Shown one piece after another: positions 6,716 through 15,206 of a stretch of 28,377 bases of DNA. Numbering within the stretch: position 1 is the stretch's first letter; every line of letters starts with the position of its first letter. The notes beneath the pieces are model-generated. The model was given only the letters and a program-made list of their open reading frames with translations, made no database searches and was not told the origin of the DNA. Source of the stretch: PHAA01 sp964584415 (GTDB taxonomy: Bacteria; Bacillota; Syntrophomonadia; Syntrophomonadales; Syntrophomonadaceae); the NCBI GenBank assembly GCA_964584415.1, contig CAZOZX010000017.1:1-28377 (forward strand), in the 5' to 3' direction. The translations under genes were made by a program, and so were the position numbers.

Positions 6716-9526
6716 ATGGCAATTACCGAAAATCAAATCAACAAGACCGATGCCATGGACATCATCCGGGGTTTGTCCATCCCGGAAGTCTATGAAGCAT
6801 TATCTTCCCGCCCCCAAGGCCTGACTAAAGAAGAGGCTGAAAGTCGCCTGAAGAAATACGGCCCTAACACTATCGAAGAGATAAAGGGAAAACCTTTAAT
6901 ATTAAAATTCCTCTCCAACTTTACCCACTTGATGGCTATCCTCCTCTGGGGCGGGGGAATTGTTGCCCTGTTGGCCAAAATGCCGCAATTGGCAATAGCT
7001 ATCTGGATGGTCAACATTATTAACGGTGTTTTCAGCTTTTGGCAGGAATACCGGGCCGAGAAGGCTACCGAGATGTTGAAAGAACTCCTGCCCGTTCACG
7101 CCCGGGTAATGCGGGATGGTGAAGAATTAAGTGTCCCGGCTGAAGTACTGGTTCCCGGGGATGTGATTTTGCTGGCCGAAGGCGATAAGATATCCGCTGA
7201 TGCCCGGCTGGTGGAAGACAATGATTTACGGGTCGATCAATCTACCTTGACGGGCGAATCGCGCCCTGTCCATAAAATCAAAGAGGTTATTTTAAGGCCA
7301 GGTGAAGCCCGCGCTGAACAACGCAACCTGCTTTTTGCCGGAACCAATGTGTCCCTGGGTACCGGCCAAGCGGTAGTATTCAGTACCGGAATGCAAACCG
7401 AGTTTGGGAAGATCGCTGGTTTGACCCAAAGCCAGGAGGAGGAACCCAGCCCACTGCAAAAAGAATTGGGGCACGTCACCAAAACCATCACCCTTATGGT
7501 TATAGCCATAGGTCTTATCTTTTTTGGAGCCGCAGTAGTTATTGCGCGGGTCAATATTACTGACAGTTTCATATTTGCCATGGGTATGATCGTGGCTTTT
7601 GTACCCGAAGGACTGCTGCCCACCGTAACCTTGTCGCTGGCAATGGGCGTGCAGCGCATGGTAAAGCGCAATGCCCTGATCAAGCGTCTCTCTTCTGTGG
7701 AAACATTGGGCTGCACCACCGTAATTTGCACCGATAAGACCGGCACCTTGACCAAGAACGAGATGACTGTCAGCGATATCTGGATGGTTGGCGGGCAATA
7801 TACCGTAACCGGGGTTGGTTACGCTCCTGAAGGCTCAATACTGAGCAGCAGCCAGTCCACTGGAGACGATCCCGATCTAAAGGAGTTGTTTACGGCTGCC
7901 GTCCTTTGCAATAATGCCCATCTGGTGTCTCCTGACAACGATATACCTTATTGGACAGTGATCGGTGACCCCACCGAGGCATCCATGAAGGTGGCAGCTC
8001 AAAAGGGCGGTTTGGACCTGAATAGAGTGGCCGTGCAGTATCCCCGCTTACGGGAGCTGGCTTTTGAATCTCATCGCAAACGCATGAGTACAATCCATCA
8101 AGCCGAGCTTCCCAACTCAGTCCCGTCCCGCATAGCTTTCGTGAAGGGTGCCCCCAAAGAGGTCTTGCTCCATTGCACTCAGGTTCTCCGGCAGGGGCAG
8201 GAAGTAAACTTGGATGATATTTTGCGCGCCGATATCATGACAATCAATGACGGGTATGCACGGCAGGGCTTACGGGTGCTGGCCATTGCCCGGCGCAGGC
8301 TTGGCGGTGATGCGCAGCTGCCGGATAATATCAGTGAATATACCCCGGAGCTGATTGAGCAGACTCTTACTTTCCTGGGACTCATGGCCATATCTGATCC
8401 GCCCCGCCCGGAAATCGCGAATGCAGCTGAAAAATGCCATAACTCCGGGATCCGGATCATAATGATCACCGGTGATTACGGGCTGACCGCCGAGAGCATT
8501 GCCCGCCGCACCGGCATAATTAAAGGTGAGCAGCCGCGTATCCTTACTGACCACGACCTGGAACAAATGGACCAACCCGCCCTGCAGGCAGCTCTCCAGG
8601 ATGAGATAATCTTCGCCCGGGTAGCCCCGGAACGCAAACTGGAGGTTGTGCAGACCCTTCAAGATATGGGACATGTGGTAGCGGTCACCGGTGACGGGGT
8701 GAATGATGCGCCGGCGCTCAAAAAGGCCGATATCGGTGTAGCCATGGGTATTACCGGAACTGATGTGGCTAAAGAGGCAGCCGACATGATTCTAACCGAT
8801 GATAACTTCGCTTCGATTGTCAACGCCATCGAAGAAGGACGGGCAGTTTATAACAATATCCGCAAGTTTGCAGTTTATGTTTTTAACAGCAACATGGCCG
8901 AAGCGGTGCCCTTCATCCTGTTTCTATTCTCCCGCGGCAATATCCCCCTGCCGCTCACCATAATGCAGGTTTTGTCTATAGATTTGGGAACCGATATGGT
9001 TCCAGCCATCGGTTTAGGGGCAGAGCCGCCCGAAGCCGGCGTAATGGACAAGCCACCCCGTTCTCAAAAGGAACGGCTGCTCAATTCGAAGATTATGATG
9101 AGGGCTTTGTTTTGGTATGGAGCCATTGAAGCGGCAGCCGGTATGGCAGCCTATTACTACTTGAACTGGCTCCATGGCTGGCCAGCAGTCGGCTTGGCGG
9201 AAAGCGGGACAGTATATCGTATGGCTACCACCATGACCCTGGCTGCCATTGTTTTCTCCCAGGTCGGGGCCGTATTCGCCTGCCGTACCGAACGCACATC
9301 TGTCTTTAGAAAAGGTCTTTTGAGCAATCGCCTGGTGCTGCTGGGTATCGCCGTCGAACTAGCATTGCTGGGCTTGCTTGTTTACACCCCGTTCCTGCAC
9401 GGTCTTTTCAATACCGCCCCGCTGGGATTGAGAGAATGGGCCTTCCTGGCCATCTGGCCGCCGGTTCTGCTGCTGGCCGATGAGCTCCGCAAAAAATACC
9501 TGCGCGCCAGAGAAAAATCCTTCTGA
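6716..9526 (+). CDS. P-type cation-transporting ATPase, P2C-like (Na+,K+-ATPase alpha subunit type), 936 aa
   Basis: Membrane ion pump with all P2-ATPase domains. They are a cation-ATPase N-terminal region (GLTKEEAESRLKKYGPNTI), actuator TGES (179-182), M4 VPEGL (296-300), phosphorylation motif DKTGTLT with D340, the nucleotide-binding KGAPKEV, MITGD, and the hinge TGDGVNDAPALKKADIGVAMG. The ion-site segments resemble Na+,K+-/H+,K+-ATPases rather than Ca2+ pumps. M4 has VAFVPEGLLPTVT, M5 has FNSNMAEAVPF (S725, N726, E729) and M6 has NIPLPLTIM then SIDLGTDMVPAIGL (D756, D760). No beta subunit gene is nearby. The probable role is Na+ export, possibly against K+ or H+; the ions are inferred from residues only. 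ATG 6716 is preferred because AGTAGGTG lies 9 bases upstream; GTG 6704 overlaps that site. Confidence 0.9.
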   Translation: MAITENQINKTDAMDIIRGLSIPEVYEALSSRPQGLTKEEAESRLKKYGPNTIEEIKGKPLILKFLSNFTHLMAILLWGGGIVALLAKMPQLAIAIWMVNIINGVFSFWQEYRAEKATEMLKELLPVHARVMRDGEELSVPAEVLVPGDVILLAEGDKISADARLVEDNDLRVDQSTLTGESRPVHKIKEVILRPGEARAEQRNLLFAGTNVSLGTGQAVVFSTGMQTEFGKIAGLTQSQEEEPSPLQKELGHVTKTITLMVIAIGLIFFGAAVVIARVNITDSFIFAMGMIVAFVPEGLLPTVTLSLAMGVQRMVKRNALIKRLSSVETLGCTTVICTDKTGTLTKNEMTVSDIWMVGGQYTVTGVGYAPEGSILSSSQSTGDDPDLKELFTAAVLCNNAHLVSPDNDIPYWTVIGDPTEASMKVAAQKGGLDLNRVAVQYPRLRELAFESHRKRMSTIHQAELPNSVPSRIAFVKGAPKEVLLHCTQVLRQGQEVNLDDILRADIMTINDGYARQGLRVLAIARRRLGGDAQLPDNISEYTPELIEQTLTFLGLMAISDPPRPEIANAAEKCHNSGIRIIMITGDYGLTAESIARRTGIIKGEQPRILTDHDLEQMDQPALQAALQDEIIFARVAPERKLEVVQTLQDMGHVVAVTGDGVNDAPALKKADIGVAMGITGTDVAKEAADMILTDDNFASIVNAIEEGRAVYNNIRKFAVYVFNSNMAEAVPFILFLFSRGNIPLPLTIMQVLSIDLGTDMVPAIGLGAEPPEAGVMDKPPRSQKERLLNSKIMMRALFWYGAIEAAAGMAAYYYLNWLHGWPAVGLAESGTVYRMATTMTLAAIVFSQVGAVFACRTERTSVFRKGLLSNRLVLLGIAVELALLGLLVYTPFLHGLFNTAPLGLREWAFLAIWPPVLLLADELRKKYLRAREKSF

Positions 9527-9565
9527 TTTTCTCCTGGTCAGTATCAACCCAGTCTAACCGCGGCA

Positions 9566-9602
9566 CGAAAAAGGACACCCCCAAATTCCGCTCAGGGTGT
9601 CC
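9566..9602 (-). terminator. Strong hairpin with its T-run on the minus strand
   Basis: GGACACCC (9573-9580) pairs perfectly with GGGTGTCC (9595-9602). On the plus strand, the direction of the ATPase gene just upstream, no T-run follows. On the minus strand the stem is followed directly by TTTTT. It therefore reads as a minus-strand terminator although no minus-strand gene lies to its right. It may still limit read-through from the ATPase gene. Confidence 0.5.
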
Positions 9603-9850
9603 ATGATTGGGAAACTAGAGACTCTATCCGATCACAATCTTAGTTTAACCATACCCACTAGATTCAATTCCTGCGTTACTCCGTCAATAACTTCCTGCAC
9701 CCATTAAGGAACGCTAATTTGTCGAATATATTTTTGACGGGGGAAACGGTGCCTCTTTGCCCGCGGATGGGACGTTTCCAACCTAATTAGGGGGAATTTG
9801 ATAAAATTTTCACGTCGACATATTATGCGTGCAAACTAATCTAGCATCGT

Positions 9851-9856
9851 TATAAT
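9851..9856 (+). promoter_or_regulatory. -10 box for the histidine kinase gene
   Basis: A perfect TATAAT lies 40 bp before the GTG start of the kinase gene. The expected -35 position (about 9828-9833) reads CGTGCA, which is poor, so the promoter may need an activator. Confidence 0.4.
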
Positions 9857-9895
9857 TATGCTTTAGAGCAAATCTCGGATAGGCGGAATAGATTC

Positions 9896-12160
9896 GTGAT
9901 AACCAATGCAGCCCCATACCCGGAAAGCAGCCATTATCGTACCTTTCAGCAAATGGAAGCCGAAATTATACGACTGAAGTATCAAATTGGCCGACTTGAA
10001 GAGAAGTACCGGTTTCTTGAAGAAAAATCAAGCAAGGCTTTCTACAACAATCAAATCCCGATGACGATCACAACCCTGGATTATGGCGTATTTATTGATG
10101 TCAATCAGTGCTATCTGAAAATCCTGGAATATAATGAAGAAGACTTAATCGGCCGCAGCTCTGTCGAGGTGGGCATATGGCCTACTGCCGAAGAACGGCA
10201 GGCTATGGTTGATCAGCTTTCAAGCGATGGTTACATTAGGGACAAAGAATTCCAGTTCCGGAAAAAGACCGGAGAAATTTGTTATGCCCTTTTTTCCGGC
10301 AGCCTGATGGAAATTGACGATGATAAATACCTGCTGGCTTCCTGGGTTGATATCACTCCCAGGCACCTAATAAGAGAACAGCTGGAAACCGCTAATGAGA
10401 AATTCTCCAGATCCTTTCATGAAAATCAGACATCCATGATTATTACTGCTTTCGAAGATGGCATTTGTGTTGACGTCAACGATGCTTTTTGCAGATCGGC
10501 CGGATACCGCCGGGAAGAAATGATCAGCAAAAGTGTCGCTGAATTAGGCATTTGGGTCGACCAGGAACATCGGCGAGCCTGGATGCAGGAATTAGAGACG
10601 ACTGGATATTCGCGCAACCAGGAATACCCGTTCAGAAGGAAAAACGGGAAAATAGGCTATCGTTTATCCTCCAGCAGTCTGATCGAAATAAAGGGTGTCA
10701 AATACGTTATTACCTCGTCAAATGACATAACCGAAAGAAAGCAACTGGAAGATTCGCTGCTTTTAGCCAATGACAAGTTTTCCAAAGCCTTTTATGATAA
10801 TCAAACCCCGATGATAATCACCAGCCTGGACAAAGGTATGTTTATTGAAGGCAACGACAGTCTCTTCGAGACGCTGGGATACAGCCGGGACGATATTACC
10901 GGTAAAAGCGTGATTGAGCTGGGAGTATGGTCCTCCCTTCAAGACCGACAGGATGTTATCCGGGAAATTGCAGCCAATCAAAATGTGCGGACCCAACCAT
11001 GTACCATGTGCCGCAAATCGGGGGAAGTATTCGATACACTTCTCTCCAGCAGCATGATAGAAATTGACGGAGAGGCATGCGCGCTAACTTCGATAATTGA
11101 CATAACCCAACTTAAAAAGGCCCAGCAAGCCTTAAGCCGGTCCAAAAAACTTTTCTACCAGATGTTTGACCATATGCCGCTGCCCATAATTATCGTCTCC
11201 ATTGATGACGGCAGAATTATCGAGGTCAACGATCCTTTTCTCAGGTTTCACAACCTGGCCAGAGAGAACTTCAAACAAGTGAATGATAATGCCCTAGAGT
11301 ATTGGCCGGGAAAGAACGAATTCCTGGCCGAGTTAGTGGGGCATCACCTATTACAAGATTGGGAGACCAGTTACCAGCTTAAGAACGGTGAAAAGAAAAC
11401 CGTTATCCTTTCCGGCGTTATCGTTGATTGGGAAGGTTTTGAGTGCGCTTTATGCATTGTCACTGATATCACCGATATCAAAAATTATCAGAAGGAGATG
11501 GCCCGTCTCTCCAATATGAACATAATCGGCAACATGGCGGCCAGTATAGCCCATGAGATCAGGAATCCCATGACCACCATCCGCGGATATCTGCAGCTCT
11601 TCCAGGGGGAAGCCCAATATGCCGAAGATAGCGAAGCCATGGAGTTGATGATCGAAGAACTGGACCGGGTCAATGAGATCATCTCAGCATTTCTGTCCCT
11701 GGCCCAAAAGAACGTTATCGAGGTCAGGCAGCAGGATTTAAACAGCACCATAATGAACCTGCTGCCGGTAATCATGGCCGATGCCATAAAAAATGATGTA
11801 GCGGTAAAAATAGATTTGCGGGATATAAGCCCGATTATGTTTGATGAAGCTGAACTGCATCAAGTTTTGCTCAACCTGGTCCGCAATGGCATAGAGTCGA
11901 TGTCCGGGGAAGGAACCCTGACCATCAAGACCTACGAGGATGAACCGGGCATTAATATGGTAGTTGAGGATCAAGGCTGCGGTATACCGGTTGAAATATC
12001 AGAAAAAATCGGCACGCCCTTTATCACCACCAAGGACAACAGTTCTGGTTTAGGTTTAGCGGTTTGCTACAGCATCGCCCAAAGGCACGGAGCCGAGATT
12101 AGTTTTGTTACCAATCCAACGGGATCAGCTTTTACGGTAACATTTCCTGCCGCTGGTTAA
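9896..12160 (+). CDS. Soluble sensor histidine kinase with four PAS domains (754 aa)
   Basis: An ATP-dependent autokinase with no transmembrane segment, so it senses a cytoplasmic signal. It has a short N-terminal coiled coil (about 18-45) and three closely similar PAS units (about 46-160, 168-285 and 292-410). Each begins with a (K)AFY/SFH-x-N-Q-x-x-M-x-I-T pattern and ends with DIT. A more distant PAS4 (415-530) follows. The HisKA domain has the phosphoacceptor H553 in IAHEIRNPMTTIRGYLQ. The HATPase domain has an N-box (HQVLLNLVRNGIESM), G1 EDQGCGIP, F-box GTPFITTKDN and G2 SSGLGLAV. The layout resembles Bacillus and clostridial sporulation kinases that feed Spo0F/Spo0A. No response regulator is adjacent, so it is an orphan and that role is inference. 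The start is GTG 9896 behind AGGCGG. Confidence 0.92.
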   Translation: MITNAAPYPESSHYRTFQQMEAEIIRLKYQIGRLEEKYRFLEEKSSKAFYNNQIPMTITTLDYGVFIDVNQCYLKILEYNEEDLIGRSSVEVGIWPTAEERQAMVDQLSSDGYIRDKEFQFRKKTGEICYALFSGSLMEIDDDKYLLASWVDITPRHLIREQLETANEKFSRSFHENQTSMIITAFEDGICVDVNDAFCRSAGYRREEMISKSVAELGIWVDQEHRRAWMQELETTGYSRNQEYPFRRKNGKIGYRLSSSSLIEIKGVKYVITSSNDITERKQLEDSLLLANDKFSKAFYDNQTPMIITSLDKGMFIEGNDSLFETLGYSRDDITGKSVIELGVWSSLQDRQDVIREIAANQNVRTQPCTMCRKSGEVFDTLLSSSMIEIDGEACALTSIIDITQLKKAQQALSRSKKLFYQMFDHMPLPIIIVSIDDGRIIEVNDPFLRFHNLARENFKQVNDNALEYWPGKNEFLAELVGHHLLQDWETSYQLKNGEKKTVILSGVIVDWEGFECALCIVTDITDIKNYQKEMARLSNMNIIGNMAASIAHEIRNPMTTIRGYLQLFQGEAQYAEDSEAMELMIEELDRVNEIISAFLSLAQKNVIEVRQQDLNSTIMNLLPVIMADAIKNDVAVKIDLRDISPIMFDEAELHQVLLNLVRNGIESMSGEGTLTIKTYEDEPGINMVVEDQGCGIPVEISEKIGTPFITTKDNSSGLGLAVCYSIAQRHGAEISFVTNPTGSAFTVTFPAAG

Positions 12161-12195
12161 CGAGTCCGGATTAATTCTTAAATAGTTGATGTTTG

Positions 12196-12224
12196 ATACA
12201 GGGTTGCCTGCCCTGTATTTTTGT
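12196..12224 (+). terminator. Rho-independent terminator after the histidine kinase
   Basis: ATACAGGG (12196-12203) pairs with CCCTGTAT (12211-12218) around a 7-base loop, followed by TTTTTGTTT. It lies between convergent genes. Confidence 0.85.
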
Positions 12225-12237
12225 TTCTATAGACGTT

Positions 12238-14928
12238 TTAATTGCTGATATCATAGCTCTTCATTCTGCGATATAGTGTATAGCGGGATATACCCAACTC
12301 GGCGGCTGCTTGGCTGACATTACCCCCGCACCGGTTCAGGGTATGGACGATCTCTTCTTTCTCTTGTTGTTGCGCATACATTTTTCGGTTGCCGCGATTT
12401 AATATAGTCGGCTCGATTACATCCGCCCGGGATTTTGGTCCCCTGGTTAAACCGGCGTGGGCGTAACCCATCGGCCTGGTGATCTCCCGCGGCAGGCAAT
12501 CCACAGTTATATGTCCGTTCTCCGCCAGCAAAAGAATCCTTTCCACAACATTTTGGAGTTCCCGGATATTTCCCGGCCAGTTATAGTCTTCTATATATTC
12601 GATCACCTCTGGATCCACTTCGCTTACCAAGCGTTCAAAGCGAGGAGACATAACCTCAACAAAATGGCTGAAGAGCAATTTTATATCCACCCGCCTTTCT
12701 CTTAGAGGAGGAATCATAATTTTTATGACATTGAGCCGATAATATAGATCGGCTCGGAACCTTCCCTCCCCGACTAACTGGAGCAGATCTTGATTGGTCG
12801 CAGCAATAATTCTTACATCCACTTTTATAAGGTCGGCTCCGCCCACCCTCAAAATGGCCTTTTCCTGTATAGCCCGCAATAGCAGAGCCTGCTGATCCAG
12901 GGGCATACTGCCTACCTCATCAAGAAACAAGGTGCCTTTGTGGGCCAGCTCGAATTTACCTGGACGCCCCCCCTTTTGAGCCCCGGTAAATGCTCCCTCT
13001 ACATATCCAAACAACTCACTGGCTACAAGTTCGCGTGGTAAAGCAGCACAATTGATGGCTACGAATGGCTCACTGCGGCGCTGGCTGGCATTGTGTATGG
13101 ATTGGGCGAACATTTCTTTACCCGAGCCGCTTTCCGCCTGCAATAACACCGTAGAATTATTCCCCCCCGCGGACATAGCCACCCGGATAGAATTCTGCAG
13201 TTGCTTATCCTTGCCAATAATAGAGTCAAAGGTGAATTTAGCCTGGGCCCCGGAAAATTTATTAACCAGCTGCTGCACTTGGGCGATAGACCTTAATATC
13301 AGCGATGCACCCTCAACCTGGTGATCATCGTTATATACAGGTATCCCCGATGCGGTAGCATGAACTCTCCCTTCCCTGCCCTCCAACCAGCACTCCTGGT
13401 CATAGAAATCTTCACCGTTGCTAAGCAGCGCCGGTATCAATTTGACTTTTCCGCTAATTACGTTTTTGACATCGATACCTATGATTTCTTTATTGGAACG
13501 CCCGAGCATTTTCTGAGCAGCCAGGTTGGATTGTCTGATCCGTCCATCCCGGTTAAGCACTATTACCCCGTCTGACATGGTTTTAAATACATTGTTCAAC
13601 TCGTCATGCATACTCTGCAGCGCCTGATGTTCTTTGCTAAGTTTTTTCTCCTGGTACAAATGGCAGTTTTCGACCTTATTCAATCCGTTAAATACTGCCA
13701 CAGCCATCTGATAGCAGGAATTGTAGCCACAAGCGGCGCAGTTGCGAAAATCCTTCTCTTCTTCTTTGAACATACGGCCATATATAACCTGTAATTGATT
13801 TTCGGAGGGTATTTTAAGCAGATATTGTGAAGATAAATCAGTGTAACCCCGGTATTCGAAACTCAACTGTTCAGTAATCTTAGCCAGCCATTCCTCCAGC
13901 TCCTGATTGGCTTTGCCGTTACTGGTTGCCTGCTCGGAACGGACAGCTATCGCATGTTCGGCTTCACCTTTAATTTTGTTAATACAGCCTACACCCATGT
14001 TGCAGCCATGATCACAGCTTAGGATATCAATGACTTTGGGCAGATAATCTTTACCGGCCGCAATCGCTCTTTCCAGATCGGGCAGATATTTTTTGAAAAC
14101 ATACATGCCTTCCATACGGGCTATGGAACTGGATTTAGTATCCGGATAGTGATACAAGTATGCTTCCTTGAGCCCGCCCGGGGTAGAAAAATTGGTGGCA
14201 ATTCCAGCAGCTACCGGATTATCAAATTGACCATCCTCACAGGAATTTATATCGATTCCCCGCTGGTCAAAAATAGTCTGCAATGATTGAAATGTGACAT
14301 TATATTTCACCATTCCATTCTCTTGAAACTCACGGCGTTTTTCCAGACAGGGAGAGATAAATGCCAACTTAGCCTTCGGGTGCTGTTGATGGATGTAAGC
14401 AGCGAGATTGGATACCGGGCTGCCGACAGGTGCCAGGTGTTTGATCAATTTGGGGTGATTGAGCCTTATAAACCTGATTATCGACGGACATGGCGTGGCT
14501 ATCATCGGATAGGGCGCCAAACCCTGTTGGATTAAGTCATGGTAACAGGCTACGGTTATTTCCGCCCCCAGGGAAACATCATAGACCTTTTTGACTCCTA
14601 ATTGTATAAGGGCACCGATCAATTTCTTTAATGAAAAATTACTTTGGGCAGATGGAGCTACCATGGCCACTATTTCCTGGTTCAATACATCAAGTTCAAA
14701 CGCGGCAGCATCATCAATAGCGAAGCGAGCGCTCTTTTCCGTTGACCCCCCGTGGCTTTTCACACATGCTTCGATGCAGCGGCCGCAGCCTATACAAAGC
14801 CTGTTATCAAACTTAATAACCTCGCCGCTGCCATTGCTGCACACCTTTACCGGACATACCGCGATACACTGGTGGCAATTGGTGCAGTTGTCTTCCCTGA
14901 TACCGATGACCTCGATTAATGTTTTCAT
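12238..14928 (-). CDS. [FeFe]-hydrogenase-type sensor fused to PAS, sigma-54 AAA+ activator and Fis-type HTH (896 aa)
   Basis: Domain order: two [4Fe-4S] ferredoxin clusters (C15/18/21/25 and C45/48/51/55); an H-cluster domain (about 85-380) with L1 TPCPS (C147), L2 SPCLEKRRE (C194, K197, E200) and L3 SCDHGC (C305, C309); a CX2CX4CX16C cluster motif (C397, C400, C405, C422); PAS (about 440-545); an AAA+ domain with Walker A ESGSGKE (599-605), the sigma-54 contact loop GAFTGA (645-650) and Walker B LFLDE; and a Fis-type HTH (about 867-890). The front half matches group C (HydS) sensory [FeFe]-hydrogenases. The proton-transfer cysteine of TSCCP is replaced by proline, which suggests sensing rather than turnover. 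Here the output is transcription activation with sigma-54. ATG 14928 is chosen for its GAGGTG site; ATG 14943 would add five residues. A sigma-54 promoter lies divergent, about 200 bp away. There is no receiver domain. Confidence 0.93.
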   Translation of the reverse strand: MKTLIEVIGIREDNCTNCHQCIAVCPVKVCSNGSGEVIKFDNRLCIGCGRCIEACVKSHGGSTEKSARFAIDDAAAFELDVLNQEIVAMVAPSAQSNFSLKKLIGALIQLGVKKVYDVSLGAEITVACYHDLIQQGLAPYPMIATPCPSIIRFIRLNHPKLIKHLAPVGSPVSNLAAYIHQQHPKAKLAFISPCLEKRREFQENGMVKYNVTFQSLQTIFDQRGIDINSCEDGQFDNPVAAGIATNFSTPGGLKEAYLYHYPDTKSSSIARMEGMYVFKKYLPDLERAIAAGKDYLPKVIDILSCDHGCNMGVGCINKIKGEAEHAIAVRSEQATSNGKANQELEEWLAKITEQLSFEYRGYTDLSSQYLLKIPSENQLQVIYGRMFKEEEKDFRNCAACGYNSCYQMAVAVFNGLNKVENCHLYQEKKLSKEHQALQSMHDELNNVFKTMSDGVIVLNRDGRIRQSNLAAQKMLGRSNKEIIGIDVKNVISGKVKLIPALLSNGEDFYDQECWLEGREGRVHATASGIPVYNDDHQVEGASLILRSIAQVQQLVNKFSGAQAKFTFDSIIGKDKQLQNSIRVAMSAGGNNSTVLLQAESGSGKEMFAQSIHNASQRRSEPFVAINCAALPRELVASELFGYVEGAFTGAQKGGRPGKFELAHKGTLFLDEVGSMPLDQQALLLRAIQEKAILRVGGADLIKVDVRIIAATNQDLLQLVGEGRFRADLYYRLNVIKIMIPPLRERRVDIKLLFSHFVEVMSPRFERLVSEVDPEVIEYIEDYNWPGNIRELQNVVERILLLAENGHITVDCLPREITRPMGYAHAGLTRGPKSRADVIEPTILNRGNRKMYAQQQEKEEIVHTLNRCGGNVSQAAAELGISRYTLYRRMKSYDISN

Positions 14929-14951
14929 GCTGTTACACCTCATCCGCCATC

Positions 14952-14980
14952 AGTGTAGCAGATGTGTAGCAAACTTGCAA
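14952..14980 (-). promoter_or_regulatory. Candidate promoter of the hydrogenase-sensor activator gene
   Basis: Read on the minus strand, TTGCAA (14980-14975) is 17 bases from TACACT (14957-14952), giving a transcript start near 14945 and a very short leader. The -35 box lies inside the palindrome at 14965-14982, so a protein bound there could repress the activator's own gene. Each box matches 4 of 6 consensus bases. Confidence 0.4.
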
Positions 14981-14982
14981 CA
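14953..14982. promoter_or_regulatory. Candidate activator-binding site (UAS) upstream of the micropeptide operon
   Basis: A dyad TGT-n-GCAA-ac-TTGC-n-ACA spans 14965-14982. GTGTAGCA occurs twice in direct orientation (14953-14960 and 14964-14971), 11 bp apart, about one helical turn. The dyad lies about 160 bp upstream of the sigma-54 promoter, a normal distance for an NtrC-type enhancer. That the neighbouring activator binds here is inference. Confidence 0.45.
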
Positions 14983-15133
14983 TCCGCACATTTTTATTAC
15001 ATCTTTGGGAAAGCGCACAGCAGTATAATCTGGGTAGCATGTACTTGATCAGAAGAATGCTTATCGTTTTCAAATGCCTTTTAAACGCACTTTTCCCCTA
15101 ATTGAAACATTTACTGAGTAATTTTTTATTAAG

Positions 15134-15150
15134 TTGGCATGCTGTTTGCG
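15134..15150 (+). promoter_or_regulatory. Sigma-54 (-24/-12) promoter of the micropeptide operon
   Basis: TTGGCATGCTGTTTGCG at 15134-15150 fits the consensus YTGGCACG-N4-TTGCW. The GG (15136-15137) and GC (15148-15149) are exactly 10 bases apart. The predicted transcript start is near 15160, about 30 bases before the AAAGGAGGGG site of the first small gene. The divergent gene encodes a sigma-54 activator with an intact GAFTGA loop, which strongly supports the assignment. Confidence 0.85.
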
Positions 15151-15206
15151 TTAAATGTGGTCAAGAAAAAGGACAGACCTATAAGAAAGGAAAGGAGGGG
15201 AGAAAA

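Larger units (their letters stand above)
9527..9895. other. Intergenic region upstream of the PAS histidine kinase
   Basis: This 369-bp gap holds a long GC-rich hairpin (9573-9602). It also has a second dyad, GGAAACG (9742-9748) with CGTTTCC (9773-9779), and a perfect TATAAT at 9851-9856. No gene or known riboswitch was recognised. Confidence 0.5.

Noticed and set aside
9741..9779. Riboswitch-like dyad (GGAAACG ... CGTTTCC) before the histidine kinase gene
   Set aside because: The loop and flanks do not match cyclic-di-GMP or other riboswitch cores I know, and no expression platform is visible.
14591..15028. 145-codon plus-strand open frame antisense to the hydrogenase-sensor gene
   Set aside because: It overlaps the ferredoxin-cluster region and promoter of the real gene and has no ribosome binding site or domain.
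15102..15206. Upstream extension of micropeptide 1 to 69 residues
   Set aside because: It would be translated through the sigma-54 promoter and its start lies before the predicted transcript start; ATG 15207 has an excellent ribosome site.
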